DNA of 58,219 bases from Candidatus Erginobacter occultus (GTDB lineage Bacteria; Auribacterota; Erginobacteria; Erginobacterales; Erginobacteraceae): positions 1-58,219 of the forward strand of contig JAVCCZ010000190.1 of NCBI GenBank assembly GCA_030765265.1, read 5' to 3'. Below, piece by piece: positions 24,129 to 33,523 of this stretch (its first letter is position 1; every line of letters starts with the position of its first letter). The notes beneath the pieces are model-generated. The model did not search any database. It saw only the letters and a program-made list of their open reading frames with translations, and was not told where the DNA came from. The position numbers and the translations under genes are program-made.

Positions 24129-26438
24129 TCAGAACTCCAATTTCCCCCCGCCGCCCCAGCCGTATTCGGAGTGCCACTGGCCGGCGAGAGAGAAGTTTTT
24201 ATTGATCCGGTATAAGAGTCCGGCTTTTCCCTCCCATTTTTCCCGGGTATCGTATTCCGTTTCCCCGAATAACTCCCACCGGGGCGTCAGCGCCAGTTCC
24301 TTCTCCAGCTTGAATCGCCCCGCGCCCTTGGTATCGATCCAGACCCGGGACTCGATATTCAAAGGGAGCAGATAGTAAAAGCCGAGAATTCCGGCTTCTT
24401 TCTCGAAATCCTCCTTCTCCCCTTCGAAATCACCGCCCGCGAAAACCGTGAAAAAGCGATTCAGATACCGTTCATAGGTGACGGTCCCTTCCCATTTTGA
24501 GCCTTCGACGTTCTCCCAGCCGACCTCCCAGCTCGCCCGGAAAATATTTCGGGTATCCTGGGCGGTCAGATAGCCTTCGGTCATATTGCTGAGGACGGCG
24601 GCCTCGAGCCAGAAGAACCAATCTTCCCGGTAGAGCTTCTCCCGCACTTGCCGGACGTCCGGGCCCGGCAGAAAATCTTCGTAATGAACCACCCGGGCCA
24701 TCCCGCTTTTCATATGATAGAGCAGGTGACAGTGGAAAAACCAGTCGCCGGTCTCGCTGCCGTTGAATTCGATCACCGTGGTGGACATCGGGGGGACATC
24801 GACCGTATGTTTGAGGGGCGCGTACTCCTCCTGTCCGTTGAGGACGCGGAAGAACTGACCGTGCAGGTGCATAGGATGATGCATCATGGTTCGGTTGATC
24901 AGGACAAAGCGGGTGATCTCGCCGCCCTTCACCGTAATCATATCTCCCGCGGAGAGCGGCTTATTATTGATAAACCAGACGTATCGCTCCATATCCCCGT
25001 CCAGGGTGAGCCTGACCTCCCGGACCGGCAGATCCTCGGAAAAGGCGGTTTTTTTCACCGACTTCAGTTTTTCATACGGCGGCCAGGGGCGCTCTTCGCT
25101 TCCGTCCCGGACCAGATCTTTTCGAGAAGAAATATCGGGGGACATCGGAATGAAATCGCCTCCGAATCTTTTTCCTCCCCGGAAGGGGACGGTCGATCCT
25201 TCGGAATATTCCTTTTCTCCGGAGTCGGGCATTACCGAGGCCGGGTGATGTTTATGGTCCATCCCGCCCATACCGCCCATCATCCCCGGAGCATCAAATC
25301 GGCCGGCTGAAACTTTCCCGTCTCCCATCCCCATCGCCCCGGCCGGCGTCAGGGCGAATATCTTTTTTAGGGAAAGCCCGCCCATGGACTGATACATATT
25401 GGGAGGAGGGACGGATACGGCGGCGTGCTTTTTGCCGGTCCCCAGCCAGACGGAAGCGAAACCGGAGGCGTCGTGGGCGGTGGCCCGCAGTTCATAACTT
25501 CCTTGATCGGGAACAGTCACTAAAATGTCATAGGTCTCGGCCACGCCGATCAGGAAGCGGTCCAGCTCGACCGGTTCAACCCTCATCCCGTCGGAGCCGA
25601 TAACGGTCATCGGCCCGCCGGCGTAATTGAGATGGAAAAATGTGCTGGCCGAGCCGTCGATCAGGCGGAGACGGACGGTTTCCCCCGGCTCGGCGTCGAG
25701 AAAGATTTCCGGGCGCCCATCGGCGAGAAACCGGTCATAGGCGACATCGGCGATATCCATCACCGGCATCCGCTGCAGTTCCCGGCTGAAGTAATCTCCC
25801 GCCATTCCCGCCCGGACGGCCCCGATCAAACTCTGGGCGGAACCTTTCTGGATGGCGGACCAGTGGCTGCCCCTCCGCAGCGTCCGCAGAACCCCGTGAG
25901 GGTTGTCATCGGTCCAGTCGGAAAGAACAACCGTATACTCCCGGTCCGCGGCAACCTGATCTTCTTCTCCTTCGATAACGATAGCTCCGTAAACGCCGCG
26001 CTGCTCCTGGAGACGGGTATGGGAGTGATACCAGTACGTCCCGCTCTGGCGGAGCGGAAACTCGTAGGTGAAGGTGGAATGAGGCTTGATGGGCGGGAAA
26101 CTGACATAAGGCACCCCGTCCATATCCGGCGGAACCAGCAGGCCGTGCCAATGGATGGAGGTGTCCACATCCATAGTGTTGTGGACCCGGATCCGGGCCC
26201 GGTCGCCTTCCTGAAAACGAAGGGTGGGACCGGGGATCCGGCCGTTGACGGTCATCGCCTCGGTTTTTTTCCCGGTGATATCGACCTCCTCCCGGGCGAT
26301 GGTCAAATCGTATTCAACTGTTTCGGCCGCTGCGGGAGAAGCCGCCATAATCAGGATAAAGCCGAAGATAACCCGGATGAGCCCGGATGGTCCGGTCCGA
26401 ATCAATCCGGTGATTTTCAGATTCCTTGTGATTGTTAT
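24129..26438 (-). CDS. Multicopper oxidase fused to CopB-like outer-membrane domain
   Basis: About 769 residues. After a signal sequence (LIRVIFGFILIMAASPAAAE) comes a CopA-type multicopper oxidase with all four copper clusters: SIHWHGLLVP, TYWYHSHTRLQEQ, HHPMHLHGQFF and FFHCHLLYHMKSGM, plus Met-rich loops (MMGGMGGMDHKHH). From about residue 550 (REDWFFWLEAAVLSNMTEGY) to the terminal Phe the sequence is a CopB-like beta-barrel domain, normally a separate protein. No ATG fits the start: ATA at 26438 follows GGAGG at ideal distance; CTG 26420 and TTG 26405 are alternatives. Probably oxidises Cu+ and anchors or sequesters copper at the outer membrane. Confidence 0.85.
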   Translation of the reverse strand: MTITRNLKITGLIRTGPSGLIRVIFGFILIMAASPAAAETVEYDLTIAREEVDITGKKTEAMTVNGRIPGPTLRFQEGDRARIRVHNTMDVDTSIHWHGLLVPPDMDGVPYVSFPPIKPHSTFTYEFPLRQSGTYWYHSHTRLQEQRGVYGAIVIEGEEDQVAADREYTVVLSDWTDDNPHGVLRTLRRGSHWSAIQKGSAQSLIGAVRAGMAGDYFSRELQRMPVMDIADVAYDRFLADGRPEIFLDAEPGETVRLRLIDGSASTFFHLNYAGGPMTVIGSDGMRVEPVELDRFLIGVAETYDILVTVPDQGSYELRATAHDASGFASVWLGTGKKHAAVSVPPPNMYQSMGGLSLKKIFALTPAGAMGMGDGKVSAGRFDAPGMMGGMGGMDHKHHPASVMPDSGEKEYSEGSTVPFRGGKRFGGDFIPMSPDISSRKDLVRDGSEERPWPPYEKLKSVKKTAFSEDLPVREVRLTLDGDMERYVWFINNKPLSAGDMITVKGGEITRFVLINRTMMHHPMHLHGQFFRVLNGQEEYAPLKHTVDVPPMSTTVIEFNGSETGDWFFHCHLLYHMKSGMARVVHYEDFLPGPDVRQVREKLYREDWFFWLEAAVLSNMTEGYLTAQDTRNIFRASWEVGWENVEGSKWEGTVTYERYLNRFFTVFAGGDFEGEKEDFEKEAGILGFYYLLPLNIESRVWIDTKGAGRFKLEKELALTPRWELFGETEYDTREKWEGKAGLLYRINKNFSLAGQWHSEYGWGGGGKLEF

Positions 26439-26480
26439 TTCTTCCCTCCCCTGTTGGTAAGGAACTTGTTCCGAAACCCG

Positions 26481-26530
26481 GCGCCCCCTCACCCCTTTGA
26501 AAAGGGCAGAGGATTGGGGTGAGGGGGCGC
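26481..26530. repeat. 15-bp perfect inverted repeat upstream of the multicopper oxidase
   Basis: GCGCCCCCTCACCCC and its exact complement flank a 20-base loop that itself contains CCCTTTGAAAAGGG-like pairing. It lies between the Met-rich gene stop and the oxidase start, so it may be a terminator/attenuator stem or a mobile palindrome. Confidence 0.6.
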
Positions 26531-26548
26531 CCGTTCCCGGCGCGGGAT

Positions 26549-27139
26549 TCAGGGTTTTGCCGATTTCCCCATCCCGCAGTTGGGTTTTTCCGTCGTCATT
26601 TGGCCTCTCCGGCGCATCGGACATTGCTTCATCAACCGGTCCGATTGGTCTTGCATCTTCCGGCATTGTTCCGCCATTTCCGAGTTGTTTTGGGCCAGCG
26701 CGCACTGTTCCATCATTCCGGACATATCCTTCATCATCCCGCACATCTCGTTCATCATCCCCGGTCCGGGCATCATCATTCCCGGCTTTTCCATCATCCC
26801 CCGGCACATCGCCGTGATCTCGTCGGACTTTTCGGCGAGCTTTCGGCATTTTTCCCTCAGGACGGGATCATTTTCGGCCGGGCCGCACACCTCCATCATC
26901 CCGGACATCTTCTTCATCAACCCGGCCATCTCCATCATCATTTTCGGGCAGTGAGACGGCATATCCGACTCTTCCATCATCGTCTCGCCCTCACCCATCT
27001 TTTCCCTTTGCATCCCGCCCATCATTCCCCGTCCACCGCCCATCATTGCTCCTCCCTCCTCCTCTCCGAAAAGAAGAGAAGCGGGGGCGATCAAGACGAG
27101 GGCGGTCAGGACCGTCAGTACGGATCCAAACAGCTTCAT
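26549..27139 (-). CDS. Exported Met/Cys-rich, probably copper-binding protein
   Basis: 196 residues with signal peptide (LFGSVLTVLTALVLIAPASL). The mature part is exceptionally rich in methionine (MMGGGRGMMGGM, MEMAGLMKKMSGMM, MMKDMSGMMEQC) with nine cysteines. Two similar segments (MMKKMSGMMEVC and CGMMKDMSGMMEQC) suggest an internal repeat. No named family is recognised; Met and Cys clusters plus the adjacent copper oxidase and pump point to Cu+ binding in the periplasm. ATG 27139 is preferred, six bases after GGAGG; an ATG one codon upstream is also possible. Confidence 0.75.
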   Translation of the reverse strand: MKLFGSVLTVLTALVLIAPASLLFGEEEGGAMMGGGRGMMGGMQREKMGEGETMMEESDMPSHCPKMMMEMAGLMKKMSGMMEVCGPAENDPVLREKCRKLAEKSDEITAMCRGMMEKPGMMMPGPGMMNEMCGMMKDMSGMMEQCALAQNNSEMAEQCRKMQDQSDRLMKQCPMRRRGQMTTEKPNCGMGKSAKP

Positions 27140-27361
27140 CATCAACCTCCCGGTTGTTTCTGGCCCGAATCTTTTAAAAATCGGGCTGGTTAGCGTTCCC
27201 CCTCCAGGTTTTCCACCACCTCTTGGTACTTGTCGTGGACCATCTTCCGGTTAAACCTCCCCGCCCTTCCGGACCGGGCCGCCGAGGTTGCAAGAGAGAT
27301 GGGCCAATAAAACCCGGGGCTCCTCCGTCTGAAGCCGGACAGGTCCCTGGGCTATAATGTG

Positions 27362-27378
27362 GGACGCCTTTGGCGTCC
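27362..27378. terminator. 7-bp hairpin beyond korB
   Basis: GGACGCC-TTT-GGCGTCC followed on the plus strand by TTACTTT. On the minus strand it lies just after the korB stop but lacks a T-run. Confidence 0.4.
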
Positions 27379-27394
27379 TTACTTTCCCCCCGAA

Positions 27395-28261
27395 TCAGAT
27401 GCCGAAACTTTCCCAGAGCTTGACCAGCCGCTCCCGGTCGAATTTTCTCCGGTAGAGCGGTTCGGCCCCCCCCGGCAGATGTTCGCCCAGGGCTGCTTCG
27501 AAAGGCTCTCTCTCCGGTCCGCGGTAAAAGACCCCCAGGGGGTATTTTTCGGTTTCCAGCGCCCGGGCAAAGGCCGCCGCGCGGTCGGTGGGGTCGTGAT
27601 CGTCCTTGAGGTAGTAGGTGTTTTCCTGGAACCAGTCGTAGGTGTTGAGCTGATTGAAGGTGACGCAGGGCTGGAAGATATCGACCAGGGCGAAGCCGCG
27701 GTGCCCGATGGCCTGTTTCAGGGTCTCTTGGGTTTGTTCGGTGTTCTTGACGTAGGCCCGGGCCACGAAGGAAGCGTTGAGGGCGATCGCCACCGCCAGG
27801 GGGTTGAAGGGCTCCGAGATCACCCCGTTCACCTGGACCGGGGTCCGAAAACCGGTCAGGCTGGTCGGGGAGGCCTGGCCCTTGGTCAGGCCGTAGATCA
27901 TATTGTTATGGACCAGGCAGGTGATGTCGGGGTCTCGGCGGATGCTGTGAATGAAGTGGTTCCCTCCCTCCCCGTACATACAGCCGTCGCCGCTCTCGGC
28001 GATCACGGTCAGCTCCGGGTTGGCCGCCTTGATCGCGGAAGCCGCCGGAAGGGAGCGGCCGTGGAGGCCGTTGAAAAAATTACATTTCAGGTACTGGGGG
28101 ATCTTGGCCGCCTGGCCGATCCCCGAGACCATCACCAGTTTTTCCGGGGCGATCTCCAGCTCGGCCAGGGAATTTTTCAAGACGTTGAGGATCCCGAAAT
28201 TTCCGCAGCCGGGGCACCAGGCGATCGCGGCGTCTTTTAAATCGAAGGGGGTCTCACTCAT
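27395..28261 (-). CDS. korB: 2-oxoacid:ferredoxin oxidoreductase, beta (TPP) subunit
   Basis: 288 residues. [11 protein letters not shown] at the N-terminus, [18 protein letters not shown], and the TPP/Mg site [13 protein letters not shown] followed by [16 protein letters not shown] are diagnostic of KorB/PorB. With the fused gamma-alpha subunit it oxidatively decarboxylates a 2-oxoacid (2-oxoglutarate type most likely) to acyl-CoA and reduces ferredoxin. No separate [4Fe-4S] delta subunit is present, as in two-subunit KorAB enzymes. Its start overlaps the korA end by 8 bases. Confidence 0.93.
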   Translation of the reverse strand: MSETPFDLKDAAIAWCPGCGNFGILNVLKNSLAELEIAPEKLVMVSGIGQAAKIPQYLKCNFFNGLHGRSLPAASAIKAANPELTVIAESGDGCMYGEGGNHFIHSIRRDPDITCLVHNNMIYGLTKGQASPTSLTGFRTPVQVNGVISEPFNPLAVAIALNASFVARAYVKNTEQTQETLKQAIGHRGFALVDIFQPCVTFNQLNTYDWFQENTYYLKDDHDPTDRAAAFARALETEKYPLGVFYRGPEREPFEAALGEHLPGGAEPLYRRKFDRERLVKLWESFGI

Positions 28262-29963
28262 TGTCGGCCTCCTGGTCCAGGGCTTGGCTGATCTCTTCCC
28301 GGCTGAAGGGAAGTCCGTTGTATTTTCTCAACCCGCCCCCGGTCTCCACACCGAAAGTCATCTTCAGCAGGCGGGCGAACTGGCCGGAGGGGTTGTTCTC
28401 GATGACTATGGTCTTCTCCGCCCGCCGGAGATAGTCCGCGGTCTTCGGGTGGAGGGGATAGACCTGGCGGAAGTGGAGGCCGCCGATCCCTTTCTCCCCC
28501 GCTTTCTCCAGGCTCTCCCGGATGGCGGGATAAGTGGAGCCCCAGCCCACCACCAGGGTCCGGTAGTTTTCGTCGCCGAAGAATTCCGGCTCCAGCGCCT
28601 CCCGGGTCAGGCCGGTGAGCTTTTTTGCCCGCTTGTCGACCATCTCCACCCGGACCCCGAAGTCCTCGGTGATCCGGCCGTGCCGGTCGTGCTCGTCGCT
28701 GTCGGCCAGGACCAGGCCCTTGCCGTGGCCGGGGATGCCCCGGGGGGAGACACCGTCCTCTCCCGGGTCGTAACGGCGGTAATCTTTCTCGGTCTCGATT
28801 ATCCGGTTTTCGATCTTCTCTTCGGGAATTTCGGGGAGAGGGAAGTTGTAGGCGGAGTCGAGGAGGTACTGGTCGGTGAGGACGATCACCGGGACCTGCC
28901 ATCGGTCGGCGAGGAGAAAGGCCCGGCGGGTGAGGTCAAAACATTCCTCGATCGTCCCCGGGGACAGGATCGCCCGGGGGAACTCGCCGTGGCCGGCGAA
29001 GAGGGTGAAGAGGAGATCGCCCTGCTCGGTCCGGGTGGGGAGCCCGGTGGCCGGGCCGGGGCGCTGGGCGAGATGGATGACCAGCGGCGATTCGATCATC
29101 CCGGCCAGGCTCAGCCCCTCGTTCATCAGGGCGAAGCCCCCGCCCGAGGTGGTGACCAGCCCCCGGCCGCCGGCGTACCAGGCGCCCAGGGCCATATTGA
29201 CGGCGGAGATCTCATCCTCGGCCTGGATCACCTCGATGCCGAACTCTTCGGATTTCCCGGCGAGGAAGACCCCGACCCCGGTGGCCGGGGACATCGGGTA
29301 AAAGGAGAGGAAATTGCAGCCCCCGGCGATCGCACCCAGGGCCACTCCCTGGGTGCCGTTTAAAAAGACCTCGCCTGCCTTCTTCTTCGAGCTTTTCAGG
29401 GGGAAGGAAAGCTCTTTCTCCCCGGCGATCTCCCGGCCCCTTTTTTGCCCGCGGCGGAAGGCCCGGAGGTTCTTCTCCCGGATCTCTTCGTCGCGACGGG
29501 AAAAATAGCTCTCGACGACCTTTTCCGCCGCCTCCCCGTCCAATCCCAGGACCCCGGAGATCGCCCCCACCGAGACGGTGTTGGCGTAAACCGCCCCGCC
29601 CAGTTCCTTGGCGATCTCCTTCCCGGCCACGGAGGCGAAGTTCCTCCCTTTCTTTTCCCCGTCGCTGACCGTTCCCTCGTCGCCGAGGATCAGGGTTTCG
29701 GCTCCCACCCGGTCGCCGAGGTGGGCCACCCCGCCGATATGGAGCGAGACCAGGATATCCACCCGGCGGCTGTAACATTGCACCGGGGAGGAGGAAACTC
29801 GGATCGCGGTCGAGTTCATCCCGCCCCGGATCCGGGACATAAACTCCCGGGTGGTGAAGATATTGAACCCGGCGGTGGAAAATATTTTCGCCAGCAGACC
29901 TTCCAGGGTCTTGATCCCCTGGCCGGCCTGGCCGCAGATCACTATCGAGACGTCTTCGCGCAT
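28254..29963 (-). CDS. korA: 2-oxoacid:acceptor oxidoreductase, fused gamma-alpha subunit
   Basis: 569 residues. The gamma domain (1 to about 190) begins [20 protein letters not shown] and includes [12 protein letters not shown]. The alpha domain (about 195-569) has [36 protein letters not shown] and [19 protein letters not shown] seven bases before the ATG and a copy of the shared promoter motif lie upstream. The operon contains only korA and korB. Strictly anaerobic or reductive TCA use is typical, but fermentation or aerobic use also occur. Confidence 0.93.
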   Translation of the reverse strand: MREDVSIVICGQAGQGIKTLEGLLAKIFSTAGFNIFTTREFMSRIRGGMNSTAIRVSSSPVQCYSRRVDILVSLHIGGVAHLGDRVGAETLILGDEGTVSDGEKKGRNFASVAGKEIAKELGGAVYANTVSVGAISGVLGLDGEAAEKVVESYFSRRDEEIREKNLRAFRRGQKRGREIAGEKELSFPLKSSKKKAGEVFLNGTQGVALGAIAGGCNFLSFYPMSPATGVGVFLAGKSEEFGIEVIQAEDEISAVNMALGAWYAGGRGLVTTSGGGFALMNEGLSLAGMIESPLVIHLAQRPGPATGLPTRTEQGDLLFTLFAGHGEFPRAILSPGTIEECFDLTRRAFLLADRWQVPVIVLTDQYLLDSAYNFPLPEIPEEKIENRIIETEKDYRRYDPGEDGVSPRGIPGHGKGLVLADSDEHDRHGRITEDFGVRVEMVDKRAKKLTGLTREALEPEFFGDENYRTLVVGWGSTYPAIRESLEKAGEKGIGGLHFRQVYPLHPKTADYLRRAEKTIVIENNPSGQFARLLKMTFGVETGGGLRKYNGLPFSREEISQALDQEADNE

Positions 29964-30008
29964 AATTGTTCCTCCGGTTAGGAAAACTTGTCGGTCGAAA
30001 CACCTCCC

Positions 30009-30076
30009 ATTAAAGGGGAGGGGGAGGAAAAACCCAATTGGTTCCCTCCCCTTTCTATTGACTTTTTTCTACTTGC
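30009..30076 (-). promoter_or_regulatory. Shared-motif promoter 4 (korAB)
   Basis: Minus strand: AAGTAGAAAAA, AGTCAA (30063-30058), 20 bases with AAAGGGGAGGG, -35 TTGGGT (30037-30032), 17-base spacer, -10 TTTAAT (30014-30009). Predicted leader about 39 bases to the korA ATG. The GGGGAGGG block can also pair with CCCTCCCC in the spacer. Confidence 0.65.
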
Positions 30077-30188
30077 TATGACTTTCCCGGTTGAGATAAG
30101 CTTGGAATCAGGTCATTGTCGCATTTTTTCACCGTAAAGTCGCCCGCCGAATTTCGGGCCGGGCGTTTTTCAACCGGGAGCGATCGAG

Positions 30189-30935
30189 ATGCCCTACAAC
30201 ATACTGATGGTCGATGACGACCGCGATTTCCGCGAGGAGTTCAAGGATTACTTCCGGGGCTACCGGGTAATCGGGGTGGGCCGGGGAGAGGAAGCCCTGG
30301 CCGAACTGAAAAAGCCCAACGAGATCGACCTGGTTATCCTCGACGTCCGTCTCCCGGGCACCCCGGGGACCGAGATCCTGAAGCGGATCAAGCGGGATTG
30401 GCCGGATCTGGGGGTGATCATCCTCACCGGGTTCGGTTCGAAGAAGGTGGTGATCGAGGCCCTCCACGGGGAAGCCGACGAGTACCTGGAAAAACCCCTA
30501 AATATCGAAAAGACCGAGGCGGCGATCAAGAAGATCCTCCGGGAGTCGCGCTGGCCGGCGGGGATCGAGGGGGAGGATATCGAGGGAAAGATGGAGCGGG
30601 TCCAGGTCTTCCTGCGCAGGAATGTCCACAAGAAGGTCTCCCTGCAGGAAGCGTCCCGGGTGGTCGCTCTCAGCCCCAAGTACTTGAGCCGGGTCTTCAA
30701 GGAAGTCACCGGCCGGAAGTTCAACCAGTACAAGCTGGAGTGCAAGATCGAACAGGCGAAAGAATGGCTGGCCGAAACCGGCCACAGCGTCGATATGATT
30801 GCCTACTCCCTGGGCTACCTCAACGCGGAATCCTTAATCCGGATCTTCAAGAAGTTCACCGGCCTGACCCCCACCGCCTACCGGGCCGACCCTCAAGGGG
30901 ATCAGACAAACCGCGGGAGAAGCAGCCGCCGATGA
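30189..30935 (+). CDS. Response regulator with AraC-type DNA-binding domain
   Basis: 248 residues. Receiver domain: ILMVDDDRDF, phospho-acceptor Asp in LVILDVRLPGTPG, ILTGFGS, and YLEKPL. C-terminal AraC/XylS double helix-turn-helix (about 135-235): SLQEASRVVALSPKYLSRVFKEVTG and VDMIAYSLGYLNAESLIRIFKKFTG. Its stop overlaps the start of the following PAS kinase (ATGA), so they form a two-component system. It is divergent from korAB with about 220 bases between, but there is no sequence evidence that it controls korAB. Confidence 0.92.
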   Translation: MPYNILMVDDDRDFREEFKDYFRGYRVIGVGRGEEALAELKKPNEIDLVILDVRLPGTPGTEILKRIKRDWPDLGVIILTGFGSKKVVIEALHGEADEYLEKPLNIEKTEAAIKKILRESRWPAGIEGEDIEGKMERVQVFLRRNVHKKVSLQEASRVVALSPKYLSRVFKEVTGRKFNQYKLECKIEQAKEWLAETGHSVDMIAYSLGYLNAESLIRIFKKFTGLTPTAYRADPQGDQTNRGRSSRR

Positions 30936-32482
30936 AGCAGCGGAAAGAGCAAGATCGGGATCTCTCCCCGGGAACACGGCGGGGGGCGGGTCCCCGGTTG
31001 GAACGGGACCGTCTCCGCCAGATCCTCGACTCGATGGAGGACCTGGTCTATATCACCGGCGCCGACCACCGGGTTGAGTACGTCAACCCCCCGATGAGGA
31101 AGATTTTCGGACCGGTCCGGGGGAGGAGATGCTTCGACTATCTCCATCACCATCAGACCATATGTTCCTGGTGTCGGAAGTCCGAGATATTGGGAGGAAA
31201 GGTGGTCCACTGGGAATGGTCTTCCGCCCGCACCGGCCGGACTTATGATGTTATCGAGAGTCCCCTGGCCAACCCCGACGGGACGGTCTCCAAGCTGAAA
31301 TTAATGCGGGATATCACCGAGCGCAAGCAGCTGGCCAGTCGTCTGGAGAAGTTTAACGAGCAACTCGAAGAGATCGTCATCAGCCGAACCCGGGAGCTCT
31401 CCTCGGCCAACGAACTGCTGGAACGGCTCTTCTCCAGCGTGCACTTCCTCCTCGCCTACCTCGATGCCGACTTCAACTTCCGCCGGGTCAACCGGGCTTA
31501 CGCCGAGGCTTATCGGCAGGAGCCGGAGTACTTCGTCGGGAAGAATCACTTTCGGCTCTTCCCCCACCCGGAGCACGAGCGGATCTTCCGGAAGGTGGTC
31601 CGGACCGGCCGGCCCTTTGTCGTCTTCTCCCGGCCCTTTGTTTACCCCGATCACCCGAAATGGGGAACCACCTACTGGGACTGGTCGCTCCGCCCGGTCC
31701 TGGATAGCGAGGGCGAGGTGGAAGGGCTGATCCTGATCCTGGTCGACGTGCCCGAGCGCAAGCGGGCGCAGGGGAAGCTGATCCGGGCGGAGAAGAAGAT
31801 GGCCGAACTGGAACGGCTGGCCGAACTCGGCACCCTCTCCTCGATGGTGGCCCACGAGATGCGCAACCCCCTGGCCACCATCGCCCTGGCCGCCGCCAAC
31901 CTCCGGCGGAAGACCTCGGACCCCGCCCTGCTCAAGCATATCCGTTCGATCGAGGGAAAAGTCAAATCCGGCGAACGGGTTATCGGGAGTTTGCTCGGCT
32001 ATTCCCGGGTCCAGCTGCCCCGCTACCGGAATATCTTTATCCTCCCTTTCCTGCGGAGCTGTATCTCCGACTCCCTCAAGTCCCATCGAGATATCCGGCC
32101 CGAGGTGGCGCTGGACCTGGCGGCCCTGAAAAGAAAGAAAATCTCCGTCGATCCTGACCAGCTGCGGGAGGTCTTCGTCAATATCCTGGATAACGCCCTG
32201 GAAGCCGTCCCGGCCGAGGGGGGGAGGATCGAGGCGGCCGGCGGTTTCACGAAAGACGGCGCCGCCCTCTTTCGGTTTCGGGACAACGGTCCGCCGATCA
32301 GCCCCGCGGACCGGAAAGAGATTTTCACCCCCTTCTTCACCCGCAAACCATCCGGAAACGGACTGGGCCTGGCCATCTGCCGGCAGCTGGTCCGTCTCCA
32401 CAACGGCACCATTAAACTGACCAGCGGCCCGAAGCGGGGGACGGAGGTCACCGTCCGGATACCCCCGCTGCCCCGGCAATAA
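30932..32482 (+). CDS. Cytoplasmic PAS sensor histidine kinase
   Basis: 516 residues without membrane helices. PAS 1 (about 25-130) contains a Cys/His-rich stretch (CFDYLHHHQTICSWCRKSE) that could bind metal, haem or sense redox; a coiled coil follows, then PAS 2 (about 165-280), HisKA with His in MVAHEMRNPLATIALAA, and HATPase with NILDNALEAVP, FRDNGPPIS and GNGLGLAICRQLV. Start ATG 30932 overlaps the regulator's stop. Soluble location plus the Cys/His patch suggests an internal redox-type signal; this is inference. Confidence 0.9.
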   Translation: MKQRKEQDRDLSPGTRRGAGPRLERDRLRQILDSMEDLVYITGADHRVEYVNPPMRKIFGPVRGRRCFDYLHHHQTICSWCRKSEILGGKVVHWEWSSARTGRTYDVIESPLANPDGTVSKLKLMRDITERKQLASRLEKFNEQLEEIVISRTRELSSANELLERLFSSVHFLLAYLDADFNFRRVNRAYAEAYRQEPEYFVGKNHFRLFPHPEHERIFRKVVRTGRPFVVFSRPFVYPDHPKWGTTYWDWSLRPVLDSEGEVEGLILILVDVPERKRAQGKLIRAEKKMAELERLAELGTLSSMVAHEMRNPLATIALAAANLRRKTSDPALLKHIRSIEGKVKSGERVIGSLLGYSRVQLPRYRNIFILPFLRSCISDSLKSHRDIRPEVALDLAALKRKKISVDPDQLREVFVNILDNALEAVPAEGGRIEAAGGFTKDGAALFRFRDNGPPISPADRKEIFTPFFTRKPSGNGLGLAICRQLVRLHNGTIKLTSGPKRGTEVTVRIPPLPRQ

Positions 32483-32555
32483 GACTTCTCCGCCGGGGGT
32501 TCCCGTCTGTCCGCCCCCCGGCCGGCGGCCCTTTTTACCTCGGCAGATCCCCCCG

Positions 32556-32623
32556 GCAAGTGGAAAATAGTCAGGAAAAAGGCGAAAGCGCACATTGCCG
32601 GCTGACGTCCCGGGGGAGAAGAT
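32556..32623 (+). promoter_or_regulatory. Shared-motif promoter 5 (lone receiver gene)
   Basis: AGTGGAAAAT, AGTCAG (32569-32574), 20 bases with AAAAAGGCGAAAGCGC, -35 TTGCCG (32595-32600), 17-base spacer, -10-like GAAGAT (32618-32623). If used, transcription starts near 32630, which excludes the upstream ATG at 32622 as start codon. Confidence 0.55.
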
Positions 32624-32660
32624 GTTCCTTAAAACCAAATCAGGTCAGCGGAGAGGGGAT

Positions 32661-33050
32661 TTGAGTAGACGATACCGAGTTTTACTGGTGGACGACGACG
32701 CCGAACTGGTGGAGGAACTGGCCGAGGCGCTGGAGGCCGCCGGCTACCGGGTTGATCCCTTCACCGACGCCGGGGAGGCCCTGGCGGTCGCGCCCGCCCA
32801 GCGGCCGGATATCGCCCTGATCGATCTGAAGATGCGGGTAAAAAACGGCTTCCAGCTGGCCCGGGAACTCCTGGCGGCGGAAGCGCTGTCCGGGATCCCG
32901 ATTATCGCGATGACCGGTTACTATACCCGCCGGGAGGACGAGAAGCTGATGAAATCCAGCGGTATCAGGGCCTGTCTCTTCAAACCCTTCACCCCGGAAG
33001 TGGCGGCCCGGAAGCTGGACTCGCTGCTCCGGGATAAATCTTCGGATTGA
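32661..33050 (+). CDS. Stand-alone response-regulator receiver protein
   Basis: 129 residues from TTG (MSRRYRVLLVDDDAE), preceded by GGAGAGGGGAT. Acidic pair DDD, phospho-acceptor Asp in IALIDLKMRVKNG, TG in IAMTGYY and the Lys in LFKPFTP are all present; there is no output domain. An ATG at 32622 would add 13 residues but lies on the predicted -10. Such single-domain receivers pass phosphate or bind partner proteins. It sits just after the PAS kinase, so that kinase is a plausible phosphodonor. Confidence 0.85.
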   Translation: MSRRYRVLLVDDDAELVEELAEALEAAGYRVDPFTDAGEALAVAPAQRPDIALIDLKMRVKNGFQLARELLAAEALSGIPIIAMTGYYTRREDEKLMKSSGIRACLFKPFTPEVAARKLDSLLRDKSSD

Positions 33051-33070
33051 AAGATGAGGGTAAAAATCCT

Positions 33071-33523
33071 ATGCGCCTGACCAGTCCCGCGTTTTCCGAA
33101 GGGGAATCCATCCCCGCTCTCTATACCTGCGACGGGGCGGCAATCAACCCCCCGCTGGTGATCGACGATATCCCCCCCCGGGCCGTCTCCCTGGCCCTGG
33201 TAATGGACGACCCCGATTCCCCGGGCCGGACTTTTGTCCACTGGGTCGCCTACGACCTGGACGTCACCGGACGGATCGAAGAGGGGTCTCACCCCGGCAC
33301 CGGGGGCCTCAACGATTTCGGGAGAACCGATTACGTCGGCCCCTGTCCCCATTCCGGGACCCACCGCTATGTCTTTAAATTTTACGCCCTCGACCAAAAA
33401 ATCGGCCGGGAAAAGGGACTGAACAAGGACGAGCTGCTGACGGCGATCGAGGGCCATATCATCGCCCGCGGAGAGCTGATCGGCCGCTATAGCCGGGAAG
33501 ACTCCGCGGGAGACGACCGGTGA
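33071..33523 (+). CDS. YbhB/YbcL (PEBP/Raf kinase inhibitor-like) family protein
   Basis: 150 residues. PALYTCDGAAINPPL, VMDDPDSPGRTFVHWVAYD and GPCPHSGTHRYVFKFYALD are the ligand-pocket motifs of the phosphatidylethanolamine-binding protein fold in bacterial YbhB/YbcL. Function in bacteria is poorly defined. ATG 33071 gives the standard MRLTSPAF start; a TTG at 33047 overlaps the receiver gene's stop. Probably co-transcribed with it. Confidence 0.93.
   Translation: MRLTSPAFSEGESIPALYTCDGAAINPPLVIDDIPPRAVSLALVMDDPDSPGRTFVHWVAYDLDVTGRIEEGSHPGTGGLNDFGRTDYVGPCPHSGTHRYVFKFYALDQKIGREKGLNKDELLTAIEGHIIARGELIGRYSREDSAGDDR

Noticed and set aside
27190..27340. Open stretch on the minus strand ending KMVHDKYQEVVENLEGER
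   Set aside because: No upstream start with ribosome site and no recognised family; may be a gene remnant but cannot be supported.
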